This document shows positions 1 through 7,778 of a DNA stretch of 17,513 nucleotides, in pieces. How positions within the stretch are numbered: position 1 is the stretch's first letter; each line of letters begins with the position of its first letter. The stretch comes from JANLVJ01 sp031363945 (lineage in GTDB: Bacteria > Bacteroidota > Bacteroidia > Sphingobacteriales > Sphingobacteriaceae). The stretch is from contig JANLVJ010000027.1 in assembly GCA_031363945.1 (NCBI GenBank), forward strand, positions 1 through 17,513, written 5' to 3'. The position numbers were made by a program, and so were the translations under genes. The notes under the pieces were generated by a model. It was not told the DNA's origin. It made no database searches and saw only the letters and a program-made list of their open reading frames with translations.

Positions 1-201
1 CTCAGACTTAAAACTTGATCTAGCTTCTGAATTCTGCATAACCCGCATAATGGCTTTGGCATTGAAAGAAGGGTTTATGCCGACAAATACTAAAGAGTTT
101 GGCTGAAACTCTGTATAAATCATAGGCACAATACTGGCAAATGGGCCATCTTCATTTTCTGCCCACAATGTAATCAGCTGTTCATGAAAAGCGTCTAGCA
201 T
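1..201 (-). CDS. Partial CDS, N-terminal 67 residues of a possible uracil-DNA-glycosylase-like protein
   Basis: An ATG on the minus strand at 201 opens a frame that stays open to the window edge, so only the first 67 residues are visible. The protein starts MLDAFHEQLITLW and contains LVFVGINPS about 40 residues in. A hydrophobic strand followed by GINPS or GxNPG is characteristic of the first active-site motif of the uracil-DNA glycosylase superfamily (Mug/TDG-like and related), so that fold is the best guess. With no second motif in view this is only a suggestion. There is no signal peptide, so a cytoplasmic protein is expected. It lies 21 bases downstream of the preceding minus-strand gene and could be co-transcribed with it. 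Confidence 0.55.
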   Translation of the reverse strand, partial: MLDAFHEQLITLWAENEDGPFASIVPMIYTEFQPNSLVFVGINPSFNAKAIMRVMQNSEARSSFKSE

Positions 202-222
202 AAAGCTTAAAATTACTATCTT

Positions 223-717
223 TTACCTTTTCAACACGACAAAATAATTGATTGTTTCTTTTGCATTGTATTTATTGTGAATTGAAACCTGCACAAGTAA
301 TCCGCTGTCTTGCCGACCAATAATTTGCGTTCTTGTGTTTGTACCATTGACTACCACTTCTGCCAGGGTCATCGGTTTTCTTTTAAGCTCAATTGGTACA
401 TTATTCTGCCTGATGAGATCAGCAATCAAGATTCGTTTAACCGCGTATCCAACGCTAGATAGTTGCAATGAATCTTTCAGGTTTTCTATAAAAATTGTCA
501 GGCTGTAGTTTCCAATTGAATCTGAAACTGTTCCTATAGGTTTACCATTAATACCAATATTAATATAGGGGAGTGGCATGTGAGAGATCTCTTCTATCAC
601 AGAGCCTTTGATGATTGTACTGTTTTTATTTATTGTGGCAGTCGTCTGAGAAAAGGTTAAGGCTGAAATTAAGATAATTGGAATTATACCTGAGAATAGT
701 CTGATGCTGTATATCAT
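223..717 (-). CDS. Secreted carboxypeptidase-regulatory-like (CarboxypepD_reg-like) domain protein, apparently C-terminally truncated
   Basis: 164 residues. Residues 1-24 form a typical signal peptide (hydrophobic core ending in ALTFSQ). Residues 36-110 have the transthyretin-like carboxypeptidase regulatory fold common in Bacteroidota exported proteins: IKGSVIEEISHMPLPYINIGI, then GTVSDSIGNYSL and LQLSSVGY. This is followed by PIELKRKPMTLAEVVV, which is where TonB-linked and CarboxypepD_reg-like proteins continue. From memory, related proteins carry a further 150-250 residues after the GRQ...GLLVQVSIHNK segment. Here the frame ends about 15 residues later with NYFVVLKR, so the C-terminal domain seems lost, probably by deletion or frameshift. 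Function is unknown; location periplasmic or outer membrane. Confidence 0.7.
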   Translation of the reverse strand: MIYSIRLFSGIIPIILISALTFSQTTATINKNSTIIKGSVIEEISHMPLPYINIGINGKPIGTVSDSIGNYSLTIFIENLKDSLQLSSVGYAVKRILIADLIRQNNVPIELKRKPMTLAEVVVNGTNTRTQIIGRQDSGLLVQVSIHNKYNAKETINYFVVLKR

Positions 718-875
718 AATTAATGTGTTATTAAAGATGTATTTAAGGGATTACCAGAAGATATTAACTTGAACTTTCAGCACGAAAAATAGCCATAAAT
801 GACTATTGCCTCACACTAAAAATAGGGAGAAGTTTACAGCAGTTATAGAATAAATAACTTCAATAAATTAATACT

Positions 876-1412
876 ATGAACTACTCATCCCTTATAAAAA
901 TCTGTGTATGCTGCACACTCCCATTCATGTTTTCCTGTTCAAAAAATGTTTCTCTTGACCCAGGTGCTGGAACGGGTAGTGTCGGGCAACCCGATTCATC
1001 GGCAGGTCAAATCTCACCATTACACTCATCGTACATTGTTGACAGTGTATTAGTTAATTCTTCAGACTGGGATCCCAGTGAGCTAACACCTGGTTTGAAA
1101 TCAATTGGGGTGCTCGATAATAAGCTTACACCTGCTGTTTTAAAAAATTCAGAAATACTTGTATTTTCTCATCATACCGCAGGTGACAGTTCTCCGACAA
1201 ATGAAACTCAAAAAAATCTTTATAAACTAGCATTTGAGCTAACTCCTGGGGAAATAATAATCTACTTAAACAGCGATAGTAATCTTTTGTATTCATTGTC
1301 TTTCTATTATGTAATTATACCTAAACAAGTTCTTGGATATTCAAAAACCCATATCTTAATTTGTAACTGGATGAAAAGTTTAGGGTTCATCGTAGTTACT
1401 AAACGATTATAA
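876..1412 (+). CDS. Hypothetical lipoprotein
   Basis: 178 residues starting with a lipoprotein signal peptide: a hydrophobic stretch to residue 20 followed by the lipobox-like MFSC, Cys21 being the expected lipidated residue. After it comes a low-complexity Gly/Ser/Pro/Asp linker (about residues 26-48) of the sort that tethers Bacteroidota surface lipoproteins. The body includes SSDWDPSELTPG, VLDNKLTPAVL and VIIPKQVLGY. I have an impression of similar lipoproteins of unknown function in Sphingobacteriaceae, ending in a strand, IPK and a conserved hydrophobic tail, but cannot name a family. It is transcribed divergently from the gene ending at 223; the 158-base gap holds no clear promoter. Confidence 0.7.
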   Translation: MNYSSLIKICVCCTLPFMFSCSKNVSLDPGAGTGSVGQPDSSAGQISPLHSSYIVDSVLVNSSDWDPSELTPGLKSIGVLDNKLTPAVLKNSEILVFSHHTAGDSSPTNETQKNLYKLAFELTPGEIIIYLNSDSNLLYSLSFYYVIIPKQVLGYSKTHILICNWMKSLGFIVVTKRL

Positions 1413-1528
1413 ATAATTGAATACCCTTTGCATATATGATTGCTTGATCTCTAGTAAATTGATCTCGGCACAATCTGATCTGAAAGAAACATATCTCACA
1501 TTGATTACAATTTTTTAAGAAGTATAGT

Positions 1529-2329
1529 TTACAATAGACCCTGTTTAATTGCAGTGTTTATCAGTTCTGCAGAATTTAGCGAACTGCTTTTATGAAGCAT
1601 ATTTTTTCGGTGCTGGTTTACGGTATTGATACTTAAGAATAACTTATCGGCGATTTGCTTACTTGCAAATCCATTACTGATATACTTTAATATTTCAAGT
1701 TCTCTTTTACTCAGCATGGCAAGACATGGATCTTTGAAGTATACTTTTTTAAATAGCAATTTCGGTGCATCATAGAATACCCCAGGATCACTATATTCTA
1801 TGGTAAATATGGTAGTTCCATCTTGCTTGAAATTCGTAATATCAGTACCAACCCCTACGACTCCAAGCGGTATAAAGGTTCCCGGATGATTAATAATGCA
1901 GTACCGCTGTAATAAATCTACGTACGGTCCATTTTTTGATTTAACCCGGTAATTTCTGGAGAAGATCAGATCCTGATGCATTTCAACAGGACAAGTTTTC
2001 ATAAATGCAGTGCCTTCAGCAAATATTGTTTTATCAAAAAGTTCAAAATCATCTTTATGATATACCGACCATATAAATTCAAGACCGCCATCAAAAAAGT
2101 ATTTGGCATTATGACCTGTCAGCTGCTCTGCATTTCGATGCATGAAAACATATTGCCGGGTGGTATAATTCAGGAAAAATGGAACAATAGAACTGTTTCT
2201 TCCTACCGTGTTTAAGTCACAAAACTTTTTTAGGTGAAAAAGCCCCATTTCAAGGTCCAAACTGTTGTTATAACTTGCAGAAAGTTTAATTAATTCATGA
2301 TGCGATTGATGTTCGCTGTGAGAAGACAT
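1529..2329 (-). CDS. PAS-domain LuxR-family transcriptional regulator
   Basis: 266 residues. The C-terminal 60 residues are a GerE/LuxR DNA-binding domain: LSKRELEILKYISNG (206-220), then SKQIADKLFLSINTVNQHRKNML (223-245), the classic recognition helix. Residues about 45-175 resemble a PAS sensor domain: FFLNYTTRQYVFMHRNAEQLTG, a central YHKDDFELF, a YRVKSKNG strand and closing VVGVGTDITNFK. No receiver Asp is present, so it is not a phosphorylation-controlled response regulator; a small ligand or protein partner bound by the PAS domain is the likely input. It starts 42 bases downstream of the alpha/beta hydrolase gene on the same strand, so the two probably share a transcript. Family assignment is firm, the signal is unknown. 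Confidence 0.88.
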   Translation of the reverse strand: MSSHSEHQSHHELIKLSASYNNSLDLEMGLFHLKKFCDLNTVGRNSSIVPFFLNYTTRQYVFMHRNAEQLTGHNAKYFFDGGLEFIWSVYHKDDFELFDKTIFAEGTAFMKTCPVEMHQDLIFSRNYRVKSKNGPYVDLLQRYCIINHPGTFIPLGVVGVGTDITNFKQDGTTIFTIEYSDPGVFYDAPKLLFKKVYFKDPCLAMLSKRELEILKYISNGFASKQIADKLFLSINTVNQHRKNMLHKSSSLNSAELINTAIKQGLL

Positions 2330-2371
2330 ATTAAATAAAGGGGCTGATTACTTGTAAATTGACATTAAAAT

Positions 2372-3202
2372 CTAAACATTAAAATGGTTTTCCAGATATT
2401 CTATTACAGTTAAATTAAAGGATTTTGACTGGTCGATATAGGCAAGGTGACTTGCATTTGATAGTCTGATCACCTCATCATTCCAAAGCATGAATGGTGA
2501 ATCATTGAGATAATGAGGGTCAATCACTTTTTCTTCTCTACCAAACACAATCAAAACAGGCACATTAATTGATTTAACCAGTTCTATTTGATTACTATAA
2601 TTATTATTTTGAATACTCATTGCCAGACTGGATCTGAATTGAGCTTTTACCTTTAGGTAATCGTTAACAAATTCCTGCCTGATGAGGGGGTCTGAGTCTA
2701 AAATTATTTCTGATGCATATTGTTCAACCTGGTCCAAGGGAGCATGATCAGTTAACACAACACTGACTGCCGTACCTGGCTTTACCATATTTTCAAATTT
2801 ATATTTGCCCCCGGTTATACAGGGCCCAACTAAAACAAGACCTTTTGGATGCAGATTAAATTTCAATGCTTCTGCGATAATATTTGTTCCAAGTGATGCT
2901 GCTATAATAATATAGGGTAGGCCATCTGCTAATTTATTGATAGCCTCTGCCATGGTAGCTCCCAATGCGGGTAGGGTATAATCGTTTAATGGGTCGGTCG
3001 AGCCACCTGACTGCCCATGACCCGGGAGCTCTAAAAAGATTAAGCGGTAATTTGAGAAAAGCGGGTCAGCATATTGTCTCTTCCACGTTTTAGCTGAAGA
3101 TGAATTGCCATGTATGAAGAAAACTAATTTTTTACTTTTTCTAGTTACTTCAAAAAATGCAAGATCTACACTTTTTGAGGTGATAAATTGGGGTGTCATC
3201 AT
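2372..3202 (-). CDS. Alpha/beta-fold hydrolase
   Basis: 276 residues with the order of motifs of the alpha/beta hydrolase superfamily: oxyanion strand FFIHGNSS (28-35), LELPGHGQSGG (58-67), nucleophile elbow AASLG (101-105) with Ser103, probable acid Asp228 in VIDPH and His252 in NASHLAYID. Elbows usually read GxSxG; here the first glycine is alanine, a known tolerated variant. There is no signal peptide, so it acts in the cytoplasm, probably on a small ester, amide, lactone or C-C bond; substrate cannot be predicted. It is the first gene of a probable two-gene unit with the PAS-LuxR regulator downstream, so the regulator may respond to something related to its reaction (inference). Confidence 0.88.
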   Translation of the reverse strand: MMTPQFITSKSVDLAFFEVTRKSKKLVFFIHGNSSSAKTWKRQYADPLFSNYRLIFLELPGHGQSGGSTDPLNDYTLPALGATMAEAINKLADGLPYIIIAASLGTNIIAEALKFNLHPKGLVLVGPCITGGKYKFENMVKPGTAVSVVLTDHAPLDQVEQYASEIILDSDPLIRQEFVNDYLKVKAQFRSSLAMSIQNNNYSNQIELVKSINVPVLIVFGREEKVIDPHYLNDSPFMLWNDEVIRLSNASHLAYIDQSKSFNLTVIEYLENHFNV

Positions 3203-3320
3203 CGTTTTTAGCGATCAGAATATTCAATTCCATTTCTCTAATTTAATTCTAAGATAAAACTCTTTCCTTAAAATAATCTCGCTTCATTGTAACTCTTTTG
3301 GTTAAATAATAGAATTAATA

Positions 3321-3922
3321 TTAATAACTGACCACTACAATATTGCTCATTTCATCAGCAGAAATAATAGTTTTAATATTGTTTTGCCAGTAACAGTGGT
3401 GATTATCGAGATCCGGACCAACAATAAATACATCGCTGCCACTGATTGCCAAATCAACAGGCATTAATAAGCCTGGGAGGAAATTAAAAGGTTTACCATT
3501 TAACAAGAATTCTGAACCGATCGTAAATACATCATTGCCTGAAACAGCTATACATGTAGTAACAGTAGATTGATTTGCTGTAAATCAATTAAGAATTATT
3601 CTGTTGCCATTTTTCCAATAGTAAGATCGAAATGGGTTGCCTGAGTCTATTGCTCCAAGCAAATACATATCATACCCAAGTGACAAAATAAATTTATTTA
3701 GGAGAAAGCTTACCTGCTGACTGGCAGCCGTGTTGCGCTGGCGCTATCAAAAGGAAGTTTGACTCCATTATAGTTGACCGTATCAGTTGGGTCGCCCTGA
3801 TTTATCTTAACCGAACTGATGACGGGAATAACAGTTGGCGCTATTGGGAAGTCAATCTTTTTAGAACAGGAAATCAGGCTGGCTTTGAGAAGGGCTGGTA
3901 TAATAATTCGGGAGCTTTTCAT
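3321..3922 (-). pseudogene. Broken lipoprotein gene with repeated propeller-like SGxDVF units
   Basis: The 5' part (3922-3710) encodes 70 residues beginning with a lipoprotein signal (ASLISC, then SKK). It ends at a TAA because of a frameshift. In another frame from about 3690 the sequence continues as coding: LGYDMYLLGAID, then SYYWKNGNR, an in-frame TGA at 3587-3585, then VSGNDVFTIGSEF and ISGSDVFIVGPDLDNHHCYW to a stop at 3321. The spaced units [LV]SG[NS]D(V/M)[FY]xxG followed by an aromatic/Trp-Asn segment look like the repeats of Bacteroidota propeller-like surface lipoproteins (YWKNG type). One frameshift plus one nonsense codon, and few repeats left, indicate a decayed gene. The 61-residue open piece at the 3' end is unlikely to be expressed on its own. 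Confidence 0.7.
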
Positions 3923-4237
3923 GTTAGAGTTTATAATAACTTGATACTATTATTACAAACCTCTTTATTCTAGAAGCTTTGGTCTAAATCCATTTTTAGC
4001 TATTTTTTTCAATATCTCATTTTAAATATCTGTCAGGTTGAAATGTTTAAGCTCATAGCCCAACGAAAACCAGAAGGTTTTAACAGCGTTTTTTTTCCCT
4101 GATTGCAAGCCAATGAGTTATCCTTTGGGCCCAAGAGTAATATAATGCTGGCTCCTGAATTAATCAGGTTAAAAATTAGATTTGCGCAAAATACCCCATG
4201 CAGGTCTTTTTAAACATTAAAACGGCCAGATTTTCAA
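3923..4237. other. 315-base spacer with a possible short gene relic
   Basis: No intact gene is seen. On the minus strand, 4117-4022 reads as 31 codons plus a stop (GKKNAVKTFWFSLGYELKHF near the end), preceded in the same frame by YITLGPKG and a TAA. This looks like the tail of a lost beta-strand-rich protein, but it is too short to identify. A 6-bp hairpin at 4066-4081 is followed by a T-run, but no plus-strand gene ends before it. Confidence 0.3.
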
Positions 4238-4444
4238 TCATGTTTTTTTAAATTCCAAGAGATCTCCCGGCTGGCATTCAAGTGCATCACAGAGTGACTC
4301 AAGTGTGCTAAAGCGCACAGCTCTTGCTTTGCCTGTCTTAAGTATTGACAGATTGGCAAGTGTTAAATCTACTTTTTGGGCAAGTTCATTGAGGGATATT
4401 TTGCGCCGGGCCATCATTACATCAAGGTTTACAATAATCGGCAT
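4238..4444 (-). CDS. XRE/Cro-CI family helix-turn-helix regulator (YozG-like)
   Basis: 68 residues, almost entirely one helix-turn-helix domain: IVNLDVMMARRKISLNELAQKV, then LTLANLSILKTGKARAVRFSTL and LESLCDALECQPGDLLEF. This is the compact one-domain XRE type found next to DUF2975 membrane proteins in many Bacteroidota and Firmicutes (YozG/YoaS pairs). It starts three bases after the stop of the DUF2975 gene, the usual tight arrangement, so the two are almost certainly co-transcribed. The family is assumed to regulate its own operon or to be controlled by the membrane partner; that is inference. Confidence 0.9.
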   Translation of the reverse strand: MPIIVNLDVMMARRKISLNELAQKVDLTLANLSILKTGKARAVRFSTLESLCDALECQPGDLLEFKKT

Positions 4445-4447
4445 AAC

Positions 4448-4912
4448 TTATACGGTAAGGTTGTTATCAGATTGAATTTCCAGACCTCTTTTAAAAACTA
4501 TGGAGATGATAAAAATGATGCCAGCAAGAAATAAAAACTGGTTATCATTTTCTACAAAAGATTTTAATGGTAGTCTTGTCATACTACTCCCGCTTAAAAA
4601 CCCCAGGTAACTGTCTGCCATAACTTCGATTATCCCAATAGCTAAAGCGACATAATTAATATTGGTAATTAGTGAGGCCATATTTTGATTGAAAGGCTGG
4701 ATAAGGTTGATCTTTGACAAAATCTGGATAACCCGGTAAACCAGATAAGCTTTTGTAGCAGATGATAGAATGAGGAAAATCATTACAACATTATATTCTA
4801 CTCTGCTCAATACCTCCAGAGCAGAAATATTAAAACCCATCAAAAAAGATTCTTTATCGACATTTCGATGTATAGCAAGACTAAAAATAAGTGAGTAAAG
4901 CAGGCAAATCAC
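4448..4912 (-). CDS. DUF2975 family integral membrane protein, start uncertain and possibly damaged
   Basis: From the GTG at 4912 the frame gives 154 residues with about four hydrophobic helices, including IFLILSSATKAYLVYRVIQIL, the adjacent KINLIQPF, then VALAIGIIEVMADSYLGFL and FLFLAGIIFIISIVFKRG. The ending FKRGLEIQSDNNLTV is typical of DUF2975 proteins. Their usual N-terminus also appears upstream in the same frame, from about 4980 (NRIITVTKWLSWFEFVELC), so the real protein should begin there. That stretch, open to a TAA at 4996-4994, contains no ATG, GTG or TTG; an ATG at 4983 is out of frame. Either a rare start codon is used, the shortened GTG form is made, or the start was lost by a small indel. 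Paired with the XRE gene three bases downstream. Confidence 0.75.
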   Translation of the reverse strand: MICLLYSLIFSLAIHRNVDKESFLMGFNISALEVLSRVEYNVVMIFLILSSATKAYLVYRVIQILSKINLIQPFNQNMASLITNINYVALAIGIIEVMADSYLGFLSGSSMTRLPLKSFVENDNQFLFLAGIIFIISIVFKRGLEIQSDNNLTV

Positions 4913-5014
4913 TCGACCACATAATTCAACAAATTCGAACCAGCTGAGCCACTTCGTTACCGTGATGATTCTGTTACGACCATAATACCCCGATTAACAC
5001 AATGAATAGAATCC

Positions 5015-6703
5015 TTAATTCACCAGATTCCATTTTTTCAATTCACCCAAAATAACTTTCATCACTTTATCAGAAATGAGCTGGTTTAGGAAGGTGCCAG
5101 CAGCAAGTTTCAGAATAAAGCGAATGCCGGGCCTTAGGTCTGCAATATTTAGCATGATAGCCTGAATACGGTTTTTTAAAGCCTTATTATAGTTTGTTAT
5201 AGTAAATCCTTGAATAGTTGGCCAGTCGGTGCCTGATTTGAAGTTAAAAATAGGAAAAGTATAATCAACATTCTCAAAAACTGGGATAATCTGTATTGAG
5301 CCATCTACTTTTGAAGTAAAACGGGAGAGGTCTATTCCGGCATAACCATCACGAAAAATAGGATTTACTGCTACCGCTGATGCAGGCATGGTGAAGTAAT
5401 CACGCAGAAATATTTTGCAATTATACCTGCCCAGATAATAATCATGTATTCTGAATTCCTTATTTAAAAATCCACTAAAGCCCCCCATCGCTCCGCACGC
5501 AATTGCATGGTCACCCTGTATAGATTCTTCCTTACCATCTGGCCCAGGCACGCGGCGTGATGGTGCTATCAGGTACTGTCCGGCACAGTTTGAATCCATG
5601 GCATCAACCATATTAACAGATTTAGCGCGCATCTGGCTTAACATCGCTGATAAGGTTAATCCGATGATATTTGTCAGGTTCTGACTCAGCGAGATCTCGC
5701 TTGGTTTGCTGCTGGGAAAAGGAGCTACCATTAAAATGGTAGACGTAAATTTAGTGTAATCCTGATAGTCACTTTTTTGAGTTTGCTGGGTCGCATCAAC
5801 CAGCACCTGTCGAATTTTGTCAAACGGTTCATTATTGATAAGCCCACCGTCTACGTTAAGTGTCGTATATGAGTCACCAGTGAGCTGGGTTGCCTTCAGC
5901 ATCTCCGGATCTGTCAGTACATCATTGTTAATTGCCAGCGTCGGCCGGTGTACCAAACGTGATTTCAGGCCAACCGGAAAAGCACCAGTTGCCATAGCGC
6001 ATTCCATGGCTATCTGAACATTTTGTTTTCGCTTAATGCTAAGGGGTATCCATCCTGGATGAATAGCATCTAAAGAATCACTGCTCAATTCAAAACAGGC
6101 ATAGTCATTATGCACTGTCATATAATAAGGGTTCCGTTCACCCGAGGCATCAGACTTAAATGACACGTCATATAAAAAGCCCTGTAAATTAGTAAGTGTT
6201 GTAAAGATCTTAAGCTGGGGGGCAAGATATTTTGGATGAACTGGCCATGAAAATCTTGGTGGCATAACAGGAGCAAGGGCTCTTTGAGCAACAACATCTA
6301 TAAAGTCTGAATTAAGGAGGGCCTCAACCTGGCATGGTTTGATATCACTGATATCAAGCATTCTTGCAAACATGTCGGTATCTGTCAGATCTACCCATGA
6401 ATGGTATAATAAGTTCTCTGGATGTTGGGTTATTAAAGTTGTATCGGTAGGTTTATCAAGGTGCTTTATCCCTTGCTGTAATGCTGCGGCCGTGATGATA
6501 CTGGTCATACCCCCTGCAGAAGCACCACCCATTACCGGAATTTCAACTTCGTGGGTGGGTATTCCTGCCGTTCCTTTACGTTTTTCCCATTCTTCAAGTG
6601 CCTCGGTCAGGTAGTCAATCACGCCGGCAGTATAAGATCCGGCTGATACTGCTCCGGCCATGCATAGGCCGATCTGAAATTTTTGAGTTGGTTGTATTGA
6701 CAT
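5015..6703 (-). CDS. Patatin-like phospholipase family protein
   Basis: 562 residues. The patatin catalytic set is visible: a glycine/serine-rich oxyanion segment CMAGAVSAGSYTAGV (14-28), the nucleophile elbow GGASAGG with Ser62 in GxSxG, and the dyad aspartate Asp285 in VDGGLINNEPFD. There is no signal peptide. The patatin core spans about 10-310; the remaining 250 residues are a family-specific extension with GRYNCKIFLRDYF and a hydrophobic stretch near the end. Expected activity is cleavage of acyl chains from phospholipids or other lipids. It is the last gene of a three-gene unit, starting 24 bases after the predicted outer-membrane protein. Patatins also occur as effectors in anti-phage systems, but no nucleotide cyclase is present here. 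Confidence 0.9.
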   Translation of the reverse strand: MSIQPTQKFQIGLCMAGAVSAGSYTAGVIDYLTEALEEWEKRKGTAGIPTHEVEIPVMGGASAGGMTSIITAAALQQGIKHLDKPTDTTLITQHPENLLYHSWVDLTDTDMFARMLDISDIKPCQVEALLNSDFIDVVAQRALAPVMPPRFSWPVHPKYLAPQLKIFTTLTNLQGFLYDVSFKSDASGERNPYYMTVHNDYACFELSSDSLDAIHPGWIPLSIKRKQNVQIAMECAMATGAFPVGLKSRLVHRPTLAINNDVLTDPEMLKATQLTGDSYTTLNVDGGLINNEPFDKIRQVLVDATQQTQKSDYQDYTKFTSTILMVAPFPSSKPSEISLSQNLTNIIGLTLSAMLSQMRAKSVNMVDAMDSNCAGQYLIAPSRRVPGPDGKEESIQGDHAIACGAMGGFSGFLNKEFRIHDYYLGRYNCKIFLRDYFTMPASAVAVNPIFRDGYAGIDLSRFTSKVDGSIQIIPVFENVDYTFPIFNFKSGTDWPTIQGFTITNYNKALKNRIQAIMLNIADLRPGIRFILKLAAGTFLNQLISDKVMKVILGELKKWNLVN

Positions 6704-6727
6704 GGTAGTGATAGTTTAAGATGTATT

Positions 6728-7747
6728 TTACCGGGTCCCGGTAAGAATATTCAAGCTGGTTGCAAGAGAGACATTAAATGAACGGCTCAAAAAAGAACCC
6801 TTCCGGTTTGATGAGTTATTCAAATCATCGAATTCGAAGATCAGTGAGGCTATAGGTGTTGAAGGGCTTTTATCTTTCAGGTAGCTGAGTGCCAAGCCTG
6901 CATTGTAGCAGACCCGGTATATGGGTGATATGTCAACAGAAGGATAAATCGTGAAGCCGACCTTATATTCAAAAGCGGCAGGAATAAAAGTTGCATTTAG
7001 CCTGAAATTATAATTAGTGTACTCTTGGAAGCGCCCAAAGGCATAGATGTTTCCGTTGTTATTGGTTTCCTGCACCGTTCTTACCTTGCCCGCGCCGCTA
7101 ATCAGGGAATCATTAGTAATCAGTACCGATTGCAGGTTATCGTAATTGCTTCTGTGGCTAAATGACAGGGAGGCACCAATCAGCAGGTTGTCTTTCTTGG
7201 GGTGTAATTGCAGCACATAAGAGAGGGCTGTGACCTGACCATGAAAGTTATGGACTGAGAGCTGGTTATTATAGGGCTGGGCAGGATTAAAAAACTGGTA
7301 ACTGGCATAGTTTAGATTCTGACTTAGTATCAGTGCCCAGTTTGAATAATAAGTGCCCTTGCCATCGGCAGTTGTTTTCCAGGTTAACTGAGTATAGGCT
7401 AGATATGCCCCTCCATTAAAGGCAGCATTCAGGTTACCGGCGCTAAATAAACTTCCCAAGCCGTTGGTTAGATTTGCTTTTATAGAAACCCCCCAACCCA
7501 GGAAATCTTTTTGTCTGGGTACGGCAAGAGGCTGGTAGGTTGACTCATTCAGCCAGTACTGACGGTAAAGATTCGCTTTAACACTACTTTTATCTGAGAC
7601 ATTTAATCCAGCAGAAAATAGCAGGTTGTGGCTCCCATCGGCTGAAAAAACGATTGGATTGCCATTACCATGCCGGTCCTGAAAATAATCCTGGGCACTG
7701 GCGAGGGTGCTTATTGATGCTAAAATAAGAAGCAGGTATAATTTCAT
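6728..7747 (-). CDS. Predicted outer-membrane or secreted beta-barrel protein
   Basis: 339 residues. Residues 1-18 are a clean signal peptide (LLLILASISTLASAQ, cleavage after ASA). The mature part is rich in alternating aromatic/polar segments typical of outer-membrane strands: LLFSAGLNV, WGVSIKANL, GGAYLAYTQLTW, SNWALILSQNL, LIGASLSFSH, YRVCYNAGLALSYL and a closing SFNVSLATSLNIL. No known family is recognised; length fits a 12-16 strand barrel. It lies between the 105-residue gene (31 bases upstream) and the patatin gene (24 bases downstream), so all three are probably one operon. Role unknown. Confidence 0.7.
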   Translation of the reverse strand: MKLYLLLILASISTLASAQDYFQDRHGNGNPIVFSADGSHNLLFSAGLNVSDKSSVKANLYRQYWLNESTYQPLAVPRQKDFLGWGVSIKANLTNGLGSLFSAGNLNAAFNGGAYLAYTQLTWKTTADGKGTYYSNWALILSQNLNYASYQFFNPAQPYNNQLSVHNFHGQVTALSYVLQLHPKKDNLLIGASLSFSHRSNYDNLQSVLITNDSLISGAGKVRTVQETNNNGNIYAFGRFQEYTNYNFRLNATFIPAAFEYKVGFTIYPSVDISPIYRVCYNAGLALSYLKDKSPSTPIASLIFEFDDLNNSSNRKGSFLSRSFNVSLATSLNILTGTR

Positions 7748-7778
7748 TAGCGATAAAGGTTTAGGGTTTAAGTTCTCA

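Noticed and set aside
4066..4081. Hairpin AAAACC-AGAA-GGTTTT followed by a T-run
   Set aside because: Stem only 6 bp and AT-rich, and no plus-strand gene ends upstream for it to terminate.
5015..6703. CBASS or similar anti-phage effector
   Set aside because: The patatin fold alone is not enough; there is no cGAS/DncV-type cyclase, Cap2/Cap3 or reverse transcriptase nearby.
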